Assembly (NCBI GenBank): GCA_947626565.1
Contig: CANQSQ010000010.1
Location: 1 to 46,022, forward strand
Origin: an uncultured Bacilli bacterium
GTDB taxonomy: Bacteria > Bacillota_I > Bacilli_A > RF39 > UBA660
Direction of reading: 5' to 3'
Length of the DNA: 46,022 bases
Below the pieces are notes generated by a model that worked only from the letters and a program-made list of their open reading frames with translations, ran no database searches and was not told where the DNA came from. This document shows positions 16,520 to 24,829 of the stretch, in pieces; positions within the stretch are counted from its first letter, which is position 1; every line of letters begins with the position of its first letter. Both the position numbers and the translations under genes were made by a program.

Positions 16520-17308
16520 ATGGAAAAACCTCTTTATCCAAGTTCAGTTATGCGTATAACACAAGGTTATAATGAAGGTACCCATCGAGATAGCTTTGCC
16601 ATTGATGATGCTGGAGCCGATACCTCTATAAGTAAAATCAAAGCTCCTTTTACGGGCATCATAAAGAAAATTTACCAACAAGATGCTAATGAAGTATGGT
16701 TAGAAAGTACAGATAAAGTTTTATATCCTGATGGAACAATAGATTACATGACTATATTATTTGCTCATGCTAATGATGTCAGTAATTTATTTGTAGGTAA
16801 AAAAATAAATAAAAATGAAGAGTTTTATAGTGAAGGAACTAAAGGTCTTTCTTCTGGTAATCATTGTCACTTTGAATGTGCTCAAGGTAAATTTACTGGT
16901 AGTGGTTGGCACCAAAATGCCTCAGGTTATTGGTCTATTAATAATGGCAAAAAACCAGAAGACTGCCTATGGATAAACGACTCTATTAAAATATTAGACA
17001 ATCATAACTATAATTTTAAAAAAATTGAACCTGAAATATTAGAAGAACCAGTTAAAGATGAACCACTCCAACCACCAACTCCTTCAACTGATGAACAATC
17101 TTCATCCTCACCAGTACCATCAACTAATGAACAATCCCCAGCTTCACCCATACCACCAACCACTGAATCAACCCCTGCAGCACCTACTCAAAATAATAAA
17201 CAATCTTCAACTCCTGATACTGATTTAAAATTAATTTTCCAATGTCCAAAAACCGCCTTATATGGTATTTATTTAAAAGCTAATGAGCAATTATATCTAA
17301 AAAAATGA
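16520..17308 (+). CDS. M23-type (LytM-like) peptidoglycan endopeptidase
   Basis: M23 peptidases are zinc enzymes that cut peptide cross-links in cell walls. In this 262-residue protein the ligands are visible: His22 and Asp29 in HRDSFAIDD, and the HxH pair His115/His117 in SGNHCHFE; His83 (FAHAND) is a likely catalytic partner. After the domain come a Pro/Ser/Thr linker with 12-residue repeats (residues 188-223) and a short C-terminal module (about 230-262), perhaps for wall binding. There is no signal peptide, so release would depend on the holin-like protein encoded directly upstream. Phage origin is probable, but no other phage genes flank it. Confidence 0.8.
   Translation: MEKPLYPSSVMRITQGYNEGTHRDSFAIDDAGADTSISKIKAPFTGIIKKIYQQDANEVWLESTDKVLYPDGTIDYMTILFAHANDVSNLFVGKKINKNEEFYSEGTKGLSSGNHCHFECAQGKFTGSGWHQNASGYWSINNGKKPEDCLWINDSIKILDNHNYNFKKIEPEILEEPVKDEPLQPPTPSTDEQSSSSPVPSTNEQSPASPIPPTTESTPAAPTQNNKQSSTPDTDLKLIFQCPKTALYGIYLKANEQLYLKK
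17081..17188 (+). repeat. Three 36-base tandem repeats encoding a Pro/Ser linker
   Basis: Codons 188-223 of the M23 gene form three 12-residue units: PSTDEQSSSSPV, PSTNEQSPASPI and PPTTESTPAAPT. The first two are close copies at DNA level and the third is diverged. They form the flexible linker between the catalytic and C-terminal parts and could vary in number between strains. Confidence 0.75.
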
Positions 17309-17334
17309 ACTTAAGAAAAATTAAGTTCATTTTT
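17301..17334. terminator. Bidirectional terminator between M23 and ZIP genes
   Basis: AAAAATGAACTTAA (17301-17314) is the perfect reverse complement of 17321-17334, with a GAAAAA loop. With A and T tracts on either side it serves both converging genes. The M23 stop codon lies inside the left arm. Confidence 0.85.
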
Positions 17335-18131
17335 TATCCTAACGCAACATCTAAAATCATCATAATAGAAAATCCGATTAAAGTAAACAGAGCCATTAAA
17401 TCTTTCTTTTTATTAGTTTGACTTTCTGGAATTAACTCTTCCACAACTACGTATATCATAGCTCCTGCCGCAAAAGATAGCATAAAGGGAAGTAAAATTT
17501 GTATTTTTAAAACTAAAATAGCTCCTATTACGGCAGCAATAGGTTCCACAATTCCACTTAATTGTCCAATAAAGAAAGCTTTTTTCCTTGAATATCCCTC
17601 TCTCCTTAATGGTAAACTAACAGCACTTCCTTCGGGAAAATTTTGTAACCCAATTCCTAAAGCTAAGGTGATTGCCGACAAAACTGTTGTTCCACTTATT
17701 CCATAGCTAGCGGCTCCAAAAGCAAATCCTACCACTAGACCTTCTGGAATATTATGCAACACAATAGAAAAAATTAACATCATGCAGCGTTTCTTTTTAT
17801 TGTCTTTATCTTGACTTTGCACCATCTTTTTTGCTAACTGTGCATAAAATTTATCACCTAAAAAAAGTAATAAACCACCACCAACAAAGCCAATAAAAAC
17901 TACTAACCAAGGAAGCATTTTTAATTCCTCTGCCATTTCAATAGCCGGATTAAGTAATGACCAAAATGATGCTGAAACCATAACTCCTGCTGAAAATCCA
18001 AGTAAGGCATCCATTACATTTTTATTAACTTTTTTGAAAAAGAAAACAATAGCTGCTCCTAATAAAGTAAAACTCCAGGTAAATATTCCTGCCACTAATG
18101 CTTGGACAACAGGATTTAAATTAAAAAACAT
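17334..18131 (-). CDS. ZIP-family divalent metal transporter
   Basis: ZIP proteins import zinc or related metals (or equilibrate them) across the membrane. The product has about eight transmembrane segments and the metal-site helices HNIPEGLVVGFAFG and LQNFPEGSAVSLPL, typical of the GufA-like branch. I use the ATG at 18131 (MFFNLNPVVQALVAG, 265 residues), which gives the usual length and N-terminus. No start has a good ribosome binding site: alternatives are ATG 18155 and TTG 18224, and a possible minus-strand -10 (TATAAT, 18159-18154) would exclude the longer ones. Its 3' end shares a terminator with the M23 gene. Confidence 0.88.
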   Translation of the reverse strand: MFFNLNPVVQALVAGIFTWSFTLLGAAIVFFFKKVNKNVMDALLGFSAGVMVSASFWSLLNPAIEMAEELKMLPWLVVFIGFVGGGLLLFLGDKFYAQLAKKMVQSQDKDNKKKRCMMLIFSIVLHNIPEGLVVGFAFGAASYGISGTTVLSAITLALGIGLQNFPEGSAVSLPLRREGYSRKKAFFIGQLSGIVEPIAAVIGAILVLKIQILLPFMLSFAAGAMIYVVVEELIPESQTNKKKDLMALFTLIGFSIMMILDVALG

Positions 18132-18210
18132 ATCTAGCAAAATATCAATCACCATTATAAAATATGCAAAAAAAGCCAAATTGTTAATTACTAAAAAAAA
18201 CAAATAATTA

Positions 18211-18239
18211 TTGTCATTTAGCAAAAAAATAGCTATAAT
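18211..18239 (+). promoter_or_regulatory. Promoter of the T7SS-like operon
   Basis: TTGTCA (18211-18216) and TATAAT (18234-18239) are 17 bases apart, 39 bases before the essC ATG. The site lies between the divergent ZIP and essC genes. Confidence 0.7.
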
Positions 18240-18277
18240 TAAATATAGAATAGGAATAATGTTGGGGTGATTTCCTG

Positions 18278-21200
18278 ATGATAGTAAGATTAATCAAAAA
18301 GAAAAAAATCTTCGATTTTGTTTTACCTACCGAAGTATCTGGAAATTACTGGATAACTGATTACGATTATTTAGGTAATACAAGAAACTTAATTAATGTT
18401 GAAGAGTCAAATGGCGAATGGAAAATAAAAAGTGACTTTGAAACTAAAATAATGTCTGGTGATCGTGAAATTGAATCAGCTATTTTAAAAGATTATAGTT
18501 TATATTTTTTGAAAATTAATACCGAAAACGAATATGTTATTTTATTTTGCTCTCCATCCAATGATCAAAATAATTTAAATCTTCATCTCCGTGGTGATGG
18601 AGAATTCATAATTGGTAATGATAGTCATGCTCATATTTCATATACTTATCCACTAGTATCTAAACAACATGCTAGACTTATTTATAATAAAGGAATCTGG
18701 TTTATCCAAGATTTAAATAGTAAATATGGAACCTATGTAAATAATGTTGCGATAACAACAAGTCAATTATCTTATGGAGATATTATTTTTATCATGGGCT
18801 TACGAATAGTTGTTATGAAAGACTCTATAATTATCAACAATATTGGTAACTTAGTCCGTTTTGATAATACTTTTTTTCGAGTTGATCAACCTATTATACA
18901 AACTCAAGTAGAACAAGACAATCCTGATGAAGAAGGAATAGAGTTCTTTAATGAAGATTCATATTTTTATAAATCACCACGTTTTAAAACCAAAATAGAG
19001 GCAACTAACATTTCTATAGATCCACCTCCAGGTAAAGAAGGAGAAGATAAAACTCCTCTAATTTTTACCATTGGACCAATGATGACTATGGCCATGATGT
19101 CTGTAATGATGACCTATAATTCTCTAGCTAGTGTCTTGGACGGTTCTACTGATTTTATAACAGCTTTACCATCATTATTAACCTCTGGAGCTATGTTAAT
19201 GACTATGCTATTATGGCCTACCTTACAAAGAAAATTCCAAAAAAAGCAACGTAAAGCCAGAGAAGAAACACGTCAAAAAACATACATGGAATATATCGAA
19301 TCTAAACGTCAAAGTATTCAAACAGAAATGAAAGTTCAACGTCAAATTTTAATCGATAACTATTTACCACTCGATCAAATTAAAGATATTATTGTTAACA
19401 AGAAAAGAAATTTATGGGAAAGAGAAATAGAACAAGAAGATTTCCTAGATTTACGTTTAGGAGTAGGTTCTACTGAGCTACAAGGTACTATTAATTTTCC
19501 TGAAGAACATTTTTCTCTAGAACATGATAATTTACTAGAAGAAGTATATAAATTAGGAGCTGAATCTAGAACCTTAGAAAATGTTCCTATAGCTCTTTCT
19601 TTTGTTAAAAATAATATATCAGCTATTATAGGAACAGCTGCTAACAAACAACAATTCCTAGAGGGCTTAATTCTACAAATGTTAACTTTTCATAGTTATG
19701 AAGACTTAAAAATTGTTGTCTTAACTAATGAAACTAATGCTGTCAATTGGGAATATTTAAAAATAGCTCCTCATTGCTGGAGTAACGATAAACAAACACG
19801 TTATTTTGCTGCTAACTTAGATGAAGCCAAAGAAATCTCTCTAATACTAGAGCAAGAATTCCAAGCTCGTAAATTTAAAGATGTAAATGGTAAAATGGAA
19901 GTAAATGGAACCGATTATCATCGTTACAAACCATACTATGTTATTTTAACCGATGATTATAAATCTTTAAGAGATGTTGATATTATTAAAGATGTCTGTG
20001 AAATGGAAATTAACTATGGATTTAGTTTCATTGTAATAAGTCCTCGTTTAATAAATATTCCTAATGAATGTAAAACCTTTATAAGTATTGGAGATAAAAT
20101 TTCCGGAGTATTTGAAAATGAACTCGTTTCTAACAAACAAAAAGAATTTGTCGCTGATTTTGATCCAACTCTTAATATTTATGAATATTGTAAAATACTT
20201 GCTAACATTCCTATTGATATAGCTAAAGAAAATAGAACTTTACCTAACAGTCTTACTTTCTTAGAGATGTACAATGTTGGTATGGTTGAACAATTGAACA
20301 TCTTAAATCGTTGGAAACAAAATGATCCAACTAAGTCCCTACAAGTACCAGTAGGTCTTGATAAGTCAAGAGAATTATTTAAACTTGACCTTCATGAAAA
20401 AGCTCATGGACCTCATGGTCTTATAGCTGGAATGACTGGTTCTGGAAAATCGGAATTTATTATTAGTTATGTTTTATCTATGGCTTTAAACTATCACCCA
20501 TACGAAGTATCATTCGTCTTAATCGACTATAAAGGTGGAGGTTTAGCTGGTGTCTTCCAAAATAAAGAAACAGGTATGAAATTACCACACTTAGCTGGTA
20601 CAATTACTAACTTAGATACCGTTGAAATGAACCGTTCCTTAGCTTCTGTTCAAAGTGAGTTAAGAAAGCGTCAACGTATGTTCAATGAAGCCCGTGATAA
20701 ATTAGATGAAAGTACTATTGATATTTATAAATATCAAAGACTTTATCGAAAAGGTCAAGTAGAAAAACCAATTTCTCATCTTTTTATCATTTCTGATGAG
20801 TTTGCCGAATTAAAAGATCAACGACCTGAGTTTATGGAACAACTTATCTCTACAGCTCGTATAGGTCGTTCCCTAGGTGTGCACCTTATTCTAGCAACTC
20901 AAAAACCAAGTGGTGTTGTTAATGATCAAATATGGTCCAACTCTAAATTTCGTGTCTGCTTAAAAGTTCAAGATAAATCTGATAGTATGGATATGATTAA
21001 AGTACCTGATGCTGCCTCTTTAAAAAATCCTGGTCGTTTTTATCTTCAAGTAGGTTATAATGAATTATTCGCAATGGGACAAGCAGCTTGGGCCGGTGCT
21101 CAATATTATCCTACTGAAAAAAGAAAGAAAAAAGTTGATCAATCAATTAACATTATTGATAATGTAGGTAATTCTATAAGAAATCTTGATGTTAAATCTC

Positions 21201-22855
21201 CTGAGGTTGTTATTCAATCTAAAGGTGAAGAAATTACTAATATTATTAAATATATTGTTGATGTCGCTAAAAATGAATCTATCTCCATACCTCAATTATG
21301 GTTAGATAGAATCCCTGATGTTATAAAAATTGATCAATTAAAAGAAAAATATAATTATCAAAGTACTCGTAACGATATAAATCCTATTATTGGTGAATAT
21401 GATGATCCTGATAATCAAAAACAAAATGTTTTAACTTTACCATTATCACAAGAAGGAAATACCATTGTCTTTGGTTCAGGAGGCAGTGGAAAAGAGTTAA
21501 TGCTTACTAGTATCGTTTACTCTACAATCACTACTCATCAACCTAAAGAAGTTAATTTCTATATTTTAGATTTCGGTGCTGAAACCCTAACTATGTTTAG
21601 AAATGCTCCTCACGTTGGCGAAGTTATTTTATCAACAGAATCCGAAAAAATCATAAATCTATTTAAAATGATTACACAAATAATCGATGACCGTAAAAAA
21701 TTATTTGTTGATTATAATGGTTCATATGAGTTTTATATTAACCACGGAGGAAAACAAATTCCTTTAATAGTTATTATGATTAATAATATTGAAGCTTTCC
21801 TAGAAACTTATGCCGATTATGAAGAACTACTAGGTCAAATGACAAGAGATTGTTTAAAATATGGAGTAGTTTTCATCTTCAGTACTAATGGTCCTAATAC
21901 TGTTCGTTATCGTTTAAGACAAAATTTCCGTCAAAATGTTGTATTACAATTCAATGATCCAAGTGATTACAGTTCTGTAATACCAGGAGTTCGTAAAAAA
22001 GAACCATCAAAAGCTTTTGGACGTGGATTAATTTTGTTAGATAACATTTATGAATTTCAAACCGCTTTTCCTTATGCTGAGGAAAAAATGATTGATTATA
22101 TCAAAGTTATCTGCAGTAAACTAAATCAAATCTGCGATTCTAAAGCTAAGAAGATTCCAGTCTTACCAGAAATAGTTGATTTTAATTCTGTAAGAGAATA
22201 TATAGGAAATTTATCTAAAGTACCTGTTGGAATCAGTAAAGAGACTCTTGAAGTAGAAACAATTAATTTAAATAATAAATTTGTAAATATCGTTTCAGGA
22301 GAAGACATTTCTACAGAACTAGAATTCTTTAAAGGTTTGACCAATGTAATTACCATGTGTCCAAATACTAATATGATTGTCCTAGATAGTAATAGTATTA
22401 TACCTAATATTGCTTCTGAAAAAATAGTGTATGCTGATGACACCTGCTATTCAGGAATTGATAAATTAAATGAAATTTATACAGCTGAAACGACCTCTAA
22501 ATCTGAGAATACTACAGTATGTCTTATTTTAGGTATTAATTCTTTATTATCTAAATTAAGTACTATTGAAAAAGGTAAATTTACCGATTTAATTGATTCT
22601 TGTAAACAAACTGGTAATATTAAATTTATTGTTGCGGATAATATAGAAAGTATTAAAGCTATTGCTTTTGAAGCTTGGTTTAAAAATAGTGTTGAATTAA
22701 CAGATGCTATTTGGATTGGTAATGGAATTAATAATCAATTTACAATTAAAGTTACAACAGCTGCTCGTCTTCTAAAAGTAGAACTTGCACCTGGCTTTGG
22801 TTATATAGTTAATAAAGGTAAAGCTCAAGTAATAAAATTACTAGCTAATGAATAG
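18278..22855 (+). CDS. essC: EssC-like type VII secretion ATPase (FHA plus FtsK/SpoIIIE domains)
   Basis: EssC is the membrane motor and substrate receptor of Firmicute type VIIb secretion. The 1525 residues contain an FHA domain (about 104-170; VSKQHARLIY, NSKYGTYVNN), two transmembrane helices (about 260-315), then tandem FtsK/SpoIIIE ATPase domains. The first is intact: Walker A GMTGSGKS (718-725) and Walker B IISDEFAEL (Asp840-Glu841). The second has GSGGSGKE (1066-1073), with Glu in place of Ser/Thr, and a third C-terminal domain lacks clear motifs, as often in EssC. The N-terminal FHA and the esaB homologue downstream distinguish it from the DNA pumps FtsK and SpoIIIE. A GGGGTG site precedes the ATG. 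Confidence 0.92.
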   Translation: MIVRLIKKKKIFDFVLPTEVSGNYWITDYDYLGNTRNLINVEESNGEWKIKSDFETKIMSGDREIESAILKDYSLYFLKINTENEYVILFCSPSNDQNNLNLHLRGDGEFIIGNDSHAHISYTYPLVSKQHARLIYNKGIWFIQDLNSKYGTYVNNVAITTSQLSYGDIIFIMGLRIVVMKDSIIINNIGNLVRFDNTFFRVDQPIIQTQVEQDNPDEEGIEFFNEDSYFYKSPRFKTKIEATNISIDPPPGKEGEDKTPLIFTIGPMMTMAMMSVMMTYNSLASVLDGSTDFITALPSLLTSGAMLMTMLLWPTLQRKFQKKQRKAREETRQKTYMEYIESKRQSIQTEMKVQRQILIDNYLPLDQIKDIIVNKKRNLWEREIEQEDFLDLRLGVGSTELQGTINFPEEHFSLEHDNLLEEVYKLGAESRTLENVPIALSFVKNNISAIIGTAANKQQFLEGLILQMLTFHSYEDLKIVVLTNETNAVNWEYLKIAPHCWSNDKQTRYFAANLDEAKEISLILEQEFQARKFKDVNGKMEVNGTDYHRYKPYYVILTDDYKSLRDVDIIKDVCEMEINYGFSFIVISPRLINIPNECKTFISIGDKISGVFENELVSNKQKEFVADFDPTLNIYEYCKILANIPIDIAKENRTLPNSLTFLEMYNVGMVEQLNILNRWKQNDPTKSLQVPVGLDKSRELFKLDLHEKAHGPHGLIAGMTGSGKSEFIISYVLSMALNYHPYEVSFVLIDYKGGGLAGVFQNKETGMKLPHLAGTITNLDTVEMNRSLASVQSELRKRQRMFNEARDKLDESTIDIYKYQRLYRKGQVEKPISHLFIISDEFAELKDQRPEFMEQLISTARIGRSLGVHLILATQKPSGVVNDQIWSNSKFRVCLKVQDKSDSMDMIKVPDAASLKNPGRFYLQVGYNELFAMGQAAWAGAQYYPTEKRKKKVDQSINIIDNVGNSIRNLDVKSPEVVIQSKGEEITNIIKYIVDVAKNESISIPQLWLDRIPDVIKIDQLKEKYNYQSTRNDINPIIGEYDDPDNQKQNVLTLPLSQEGNTIVFGSGGSGKELMLTSIVYSTITTHQPKEVNFYILDFGAETLTMFRNAPHVGEVILSTESEKIINLFKMITQIIDDRKKLFVDYNGSYEFYINHGGKQIPLIVIMINNIEAFLETYADYEELLGQMTRDCLKYGVVFIFSTNGPNTVRYRLRQNFRQNVVLQFNDPSDYSSVIPGVRKKEPSKAFGRGLILLDNIYEFQTAFPYAEEKMIDYIKVICSKLNQICDSKAKKIPVLPEIVDFNSVREYIGNLSKVPVGISKETLEVETINLNNKFVNIVSGEDISTELEFFKGLTNVITMCPNTNMIVLDSNSIIPNIASEKIVYADDTCYSGIDKLNEIYTAETTSKSENTTVCLILGINSLLSKLSTIEKGKFTDLIDSCKQTGNIKFIVADNIESIKAIAFEAWFKNSVELTDAIWIGNGINNQFTIKVTTAARLLKVELAPGFGYIVNKGKAQVIKLLANE

Positions 22856-22865
22856 GAGCTAAAAT

Positions 22866-23123
22866 ATGAATAAAAATAAAATATTAATTGAATTAGAAAT
22901 TCCTCTAATAGAAAAGTCTTATGATTTATTTATTCCTATAAATAAAAAAGTAGGTACTGTAAAAAGTTTAATAGAAGAAGCCTTAGTTGAAATAACGGAA
23001 CATTCTTACATAATTAAGCCTGAATCTAATTTTTATAGTAAAGATACTGGCGAAATATATGACGTTAATAAAACTATTAGGGATACCAATCTTCAAAATG
23101 GTTCTCGTATTATCTTGCTATAA
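22866..23123 (+). CDS. esaB: EsaB/YukD-like ubiquitin-fold protein
   Basis: EsaB/YukD is a small cytosolic ubiquitin-like accessory of type VIIb secretion, probably regulatory. The 85-residue product has the right size and beta-grasp pattern: KILIELEIPLIEKSYDLFIP, a helix KVGTVKSLIEEALVEI, and the end RDTNLQNGSRIILL, close to the family's closing strand. It starts 10 bases after essC with a TAGGAG site, supporting the T7SS reading of the locus. Confidence 0.8.
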   Translation: MNKNKILIELEIPLIEKSYDLFIPINKKVGTVKSLIEEALVEITEHSYIIKPESNFYSKDTGEIYDVNKTIRDTNLQNGSRIILL

Positions 23124-23185
23124 GCCTAAAGTAAATTAAGTAGAAAGGTATCAATCACTATTTAATGATTGATAAGGTGACTAAT

Positions 23186-23404
23186 ATGACAGATTATAAT
23201 GATTATGTTCAAGCCATTAATAAAATATATGAATATCTAAATATTATAAAATCTAAATGGAATGACCAAGATAATTTAAACCATATTGAAAGTATTGAAG
23301 AATATAAAGACCTTGTTGTTAAAATGGCTGAGCTTTTTAAAACACCAGCTCCTAATCCCTCAACAACTGATAAAAATGATAAAATGGAGGCGTTAGGTCA
23401 ATGA
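23186..23404 (+). CDS. Small helical protein, WXG100-like candidate secretion substrate
   Basis: The 72-residue product has helix-turn-helix character: about residues 3-25, a turn with Trp (KSKWNDQDN), then 31-50, followed by a Pro/Ser/Thr tail. WXG100 proteins (EsxA type) are helical hairpins with Trp at the turn and are secreted by EssC, but they are usually near 100 residues and have W-x-G; here it is W-N-D. The start at 23186 suits an AAGGTGA site; 23165 is an alternative. It overlaps the next gene by ATGA. Function is inferred from position and shape. Confidence 0.6.
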   Translation: MTDYNDYVQAINKIYEYLNIIKSKWNDQDNLNHIESIEEYKDLVVKMAELFKTPAPNPSTTDKNDKMEALGQ

Positions 23405-23619
23405 TAGGTGAATTAAAATATGAAGACCTTGAAAAGATTACTGCCGACTTAAAAAGGCAAGTTGATACTTTAAATAGGCTCCTAAAAGCTAGAAATACTA
23501 CTGAGTTAAATGATTTTATTGCTACTTTAGAAGCTTACACAAAATATTTAGAATCAACCATAGAAATGAATAAAGATGCTGATAAAGCTTTAGCTGATTT
23601 AATAAAAAATAAATTTTAA
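23401..23619 (+). CDS. Second small helical protein of the T7SS-like cluster
   Basis: This 72-residue acidic/basic helical protein (LEKITADLKRQVDTLNRLLK, a turn at ARNTTE, then LNDFIATLEAYTKYLESTI) also looks like a helical hairpin, without Trp at the turn. Its ATGA overlap with the preceding gene and equal length suggest that the two form a heterodimer, as WXG100 partners often do, or act as a chaperone-substrate pair. No known family is certain. The operon ends at the terminator 23622-23660. Confidence 0.6.
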   Translation: MIGELKYEDLEKITADLKRQVDTLNRLLKARNTTELNDFIATLEAYTKYLESTIEMNKDADKALADLIKNKF

Positions 23620-23621
23620 CA

Positions 23622-23660
23622 AAAAAGAACTTTTATTATTAAAGATTAAAAGTTCTTTTT
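23622..23660. terminator. Bidirectional terminator closing the T7SS-like operon
   Basis: Fourteen bases at 23622-23635 are the perfect reverse complement of 23647-23660, with an 11-base loop and A/T tracts on both sides. It serves the plus-strand operon and the converging SpoIID-domain gene, whose stop lies in the loop edge (23646). Confidence 0.85.
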
Positions 23661-24719
23661 ATATTGCATAATTTTAATTGTTGGAAAATAATAAGTTAAA
23701 ATATCTTGATAAGTACAATTATTTTTAGCTAACTCATTAGCCCCAAAAAGACTTAAACCTAAGAAATGACCCCATCCTTTAGAAATAATCTTAACTTTCT
23801 TCTTATTAAAAATAAAAACCATTTCCGCTGACTTTAAATTTAACTTTTTAATTAATTCCTCTCCTGAAAAAATCTTATTATTAAGTTTAACTTTTTTAAT
23901 AAAACGTTTATTTTCTATTTCTAATATCTCAAAGTTTATTTGATTATTTATATCAACATCTAAAATTTTAGAAATTTCTTCATACGTATATTCCATTACA
24001 TTTAAATAGTTTTTTGAAGTTAAATCCCATAAACTTTTAACTTCTTTTAAATAAGGATAGTTTTTATTACTTACAGTAAATCCTGTATTACAGTAATGGA
24101 TAAAAGGTAAAATATATTTTGAATTATGTGTTACAAAAATATTATCAGTCTGATTAATAATTTTTTCTAATTTTTGAGAAATTTCCTCATATCTTTTATT
24201 CCATATTGCCTTAAAATTATAAATAGGACTATATATTTGAAATTCATTATTTGTTTTTAAATAGTGCTTTTCTTCCATCATTTTATAAGCATATGTTCTA
24301 AATAAAATAGCCAAGCATTTTAAAGTTTCTTCTTGCATCTCTTCAGTATAAAAATTACCTAAACTACCCCCTAAATATTCTTTTAAAGTAACTTCTATCA
24401 TGGAATTATCTTCTAATTTTAAAGTAACTAAAAAGTCATTGTTATTATAATTATTTTTGTTTAAAACATTTTTAATATTTTTATTGGTTTTTATATTTAA
24501 AGTTTTAACAACGATATTATCTATTATTAAATAAACCTTACTCCCTTTAAATTGAATATTATTACTATTAATAAAATTTTCTGTTCGTCTACTTAATTCT
24601 TGCTCTGAAGCTGTTTGTATTAACTCTTTAGAAAACTCATAAGCCATATCAAGATAAAGATATAATATATCTTCACTACCATTATTTCTAACTTCATATC
24701 TATAAAACATTTTTATCAC
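23646..24719 (-). CDS. SpoIID/LytB-domain protein
   Basis: SpoIID-type domains are lytic transglycosylases acting on peptidoglycan denuded of stem peptides, best known in spore engulfment. The 357 residues show a Glu pair near the expected catalytic site (GNFYTEEM, Glu126/Glu127), an ILFRTYAY helix and the signature GWGHFLGLSLFGANELA (from residue 315), close to the usual GWGHGVGMSQYGA. An N-terminal region of about 110 residues is unassigned. There is no signal peptide or membrane anchor, which is unusual for a wall enzyme. A GGTGA site precedes the ATG. It need not mean sporulation, because such domains also occur in non-sporulating Firmicutes. Confidence 0.8.
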   Translation of the reverse strand: MIKMFYRYEVRNNGSEDILYLYLDMAYEFSKELIQTASEQELSRRTENFINSNNIQFKGSKVYLIIDNIVVKTLNIKTNKNIKNVLNKNNYNNNDFLVTLKLEDNSMIEVTLKEYLGGSLGNFYTEEMQEETLKCLAILFRTYAYKMMEEKHYLKTNNEFQIYSPIYNFKAIWNKRYEEISQKLEKIINQTDNIFVTHNSKYILPFIHYCNTGFTVSNKNYPYLKEVKSLWDLTSKNYLNVMEYTYEEISKILDVDINNQINFEILEIENKRFIKKVKLNNKIFSGEELIKKLNLKSAEMVFIFNKKKVKIISKGWGHFLGLSLFGANELAKNNCTYQDILTYYFPTIKIMQYKKNF

Positions 24720-24775
24720 CTATTATTAGTATTAAAAAATAAGCTCATTTTATACCTCATCTTTTTACTAACAAT

Positions 24776-24811
24776 AAAAAAACTAAGACTTTGTATATAT
24801 TGCTCTTAGCT
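24776..24811 (-). terminator. Terminator after the phospholipase-like gene
   Basis: On the minus strand AGCTAAGA (24811-24804) pairs with TCTTAGTT (24788-24781) with one G-T pair, then runs into T residues (24782-24776). It separates the two minus-strand genes. Confidence 0.65.
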
Positions 24812-24829
24812 TTTATATGAATAATTAAG

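Noticed and set aside
18278-22855. FtsK or SpoIIIE DNA translocase
   Set aside because: An N-terminal FHA domain, only two membrane helices and an adjacent EsaB-like gene fit EssC and not DNA pumps.
23646-24719. Evidence for sporulation from a SpoIID domain
   Set aside because: SpoIID/LytB domains occur in non-sporulating bacteria, and no other sporulation gene is in the window.
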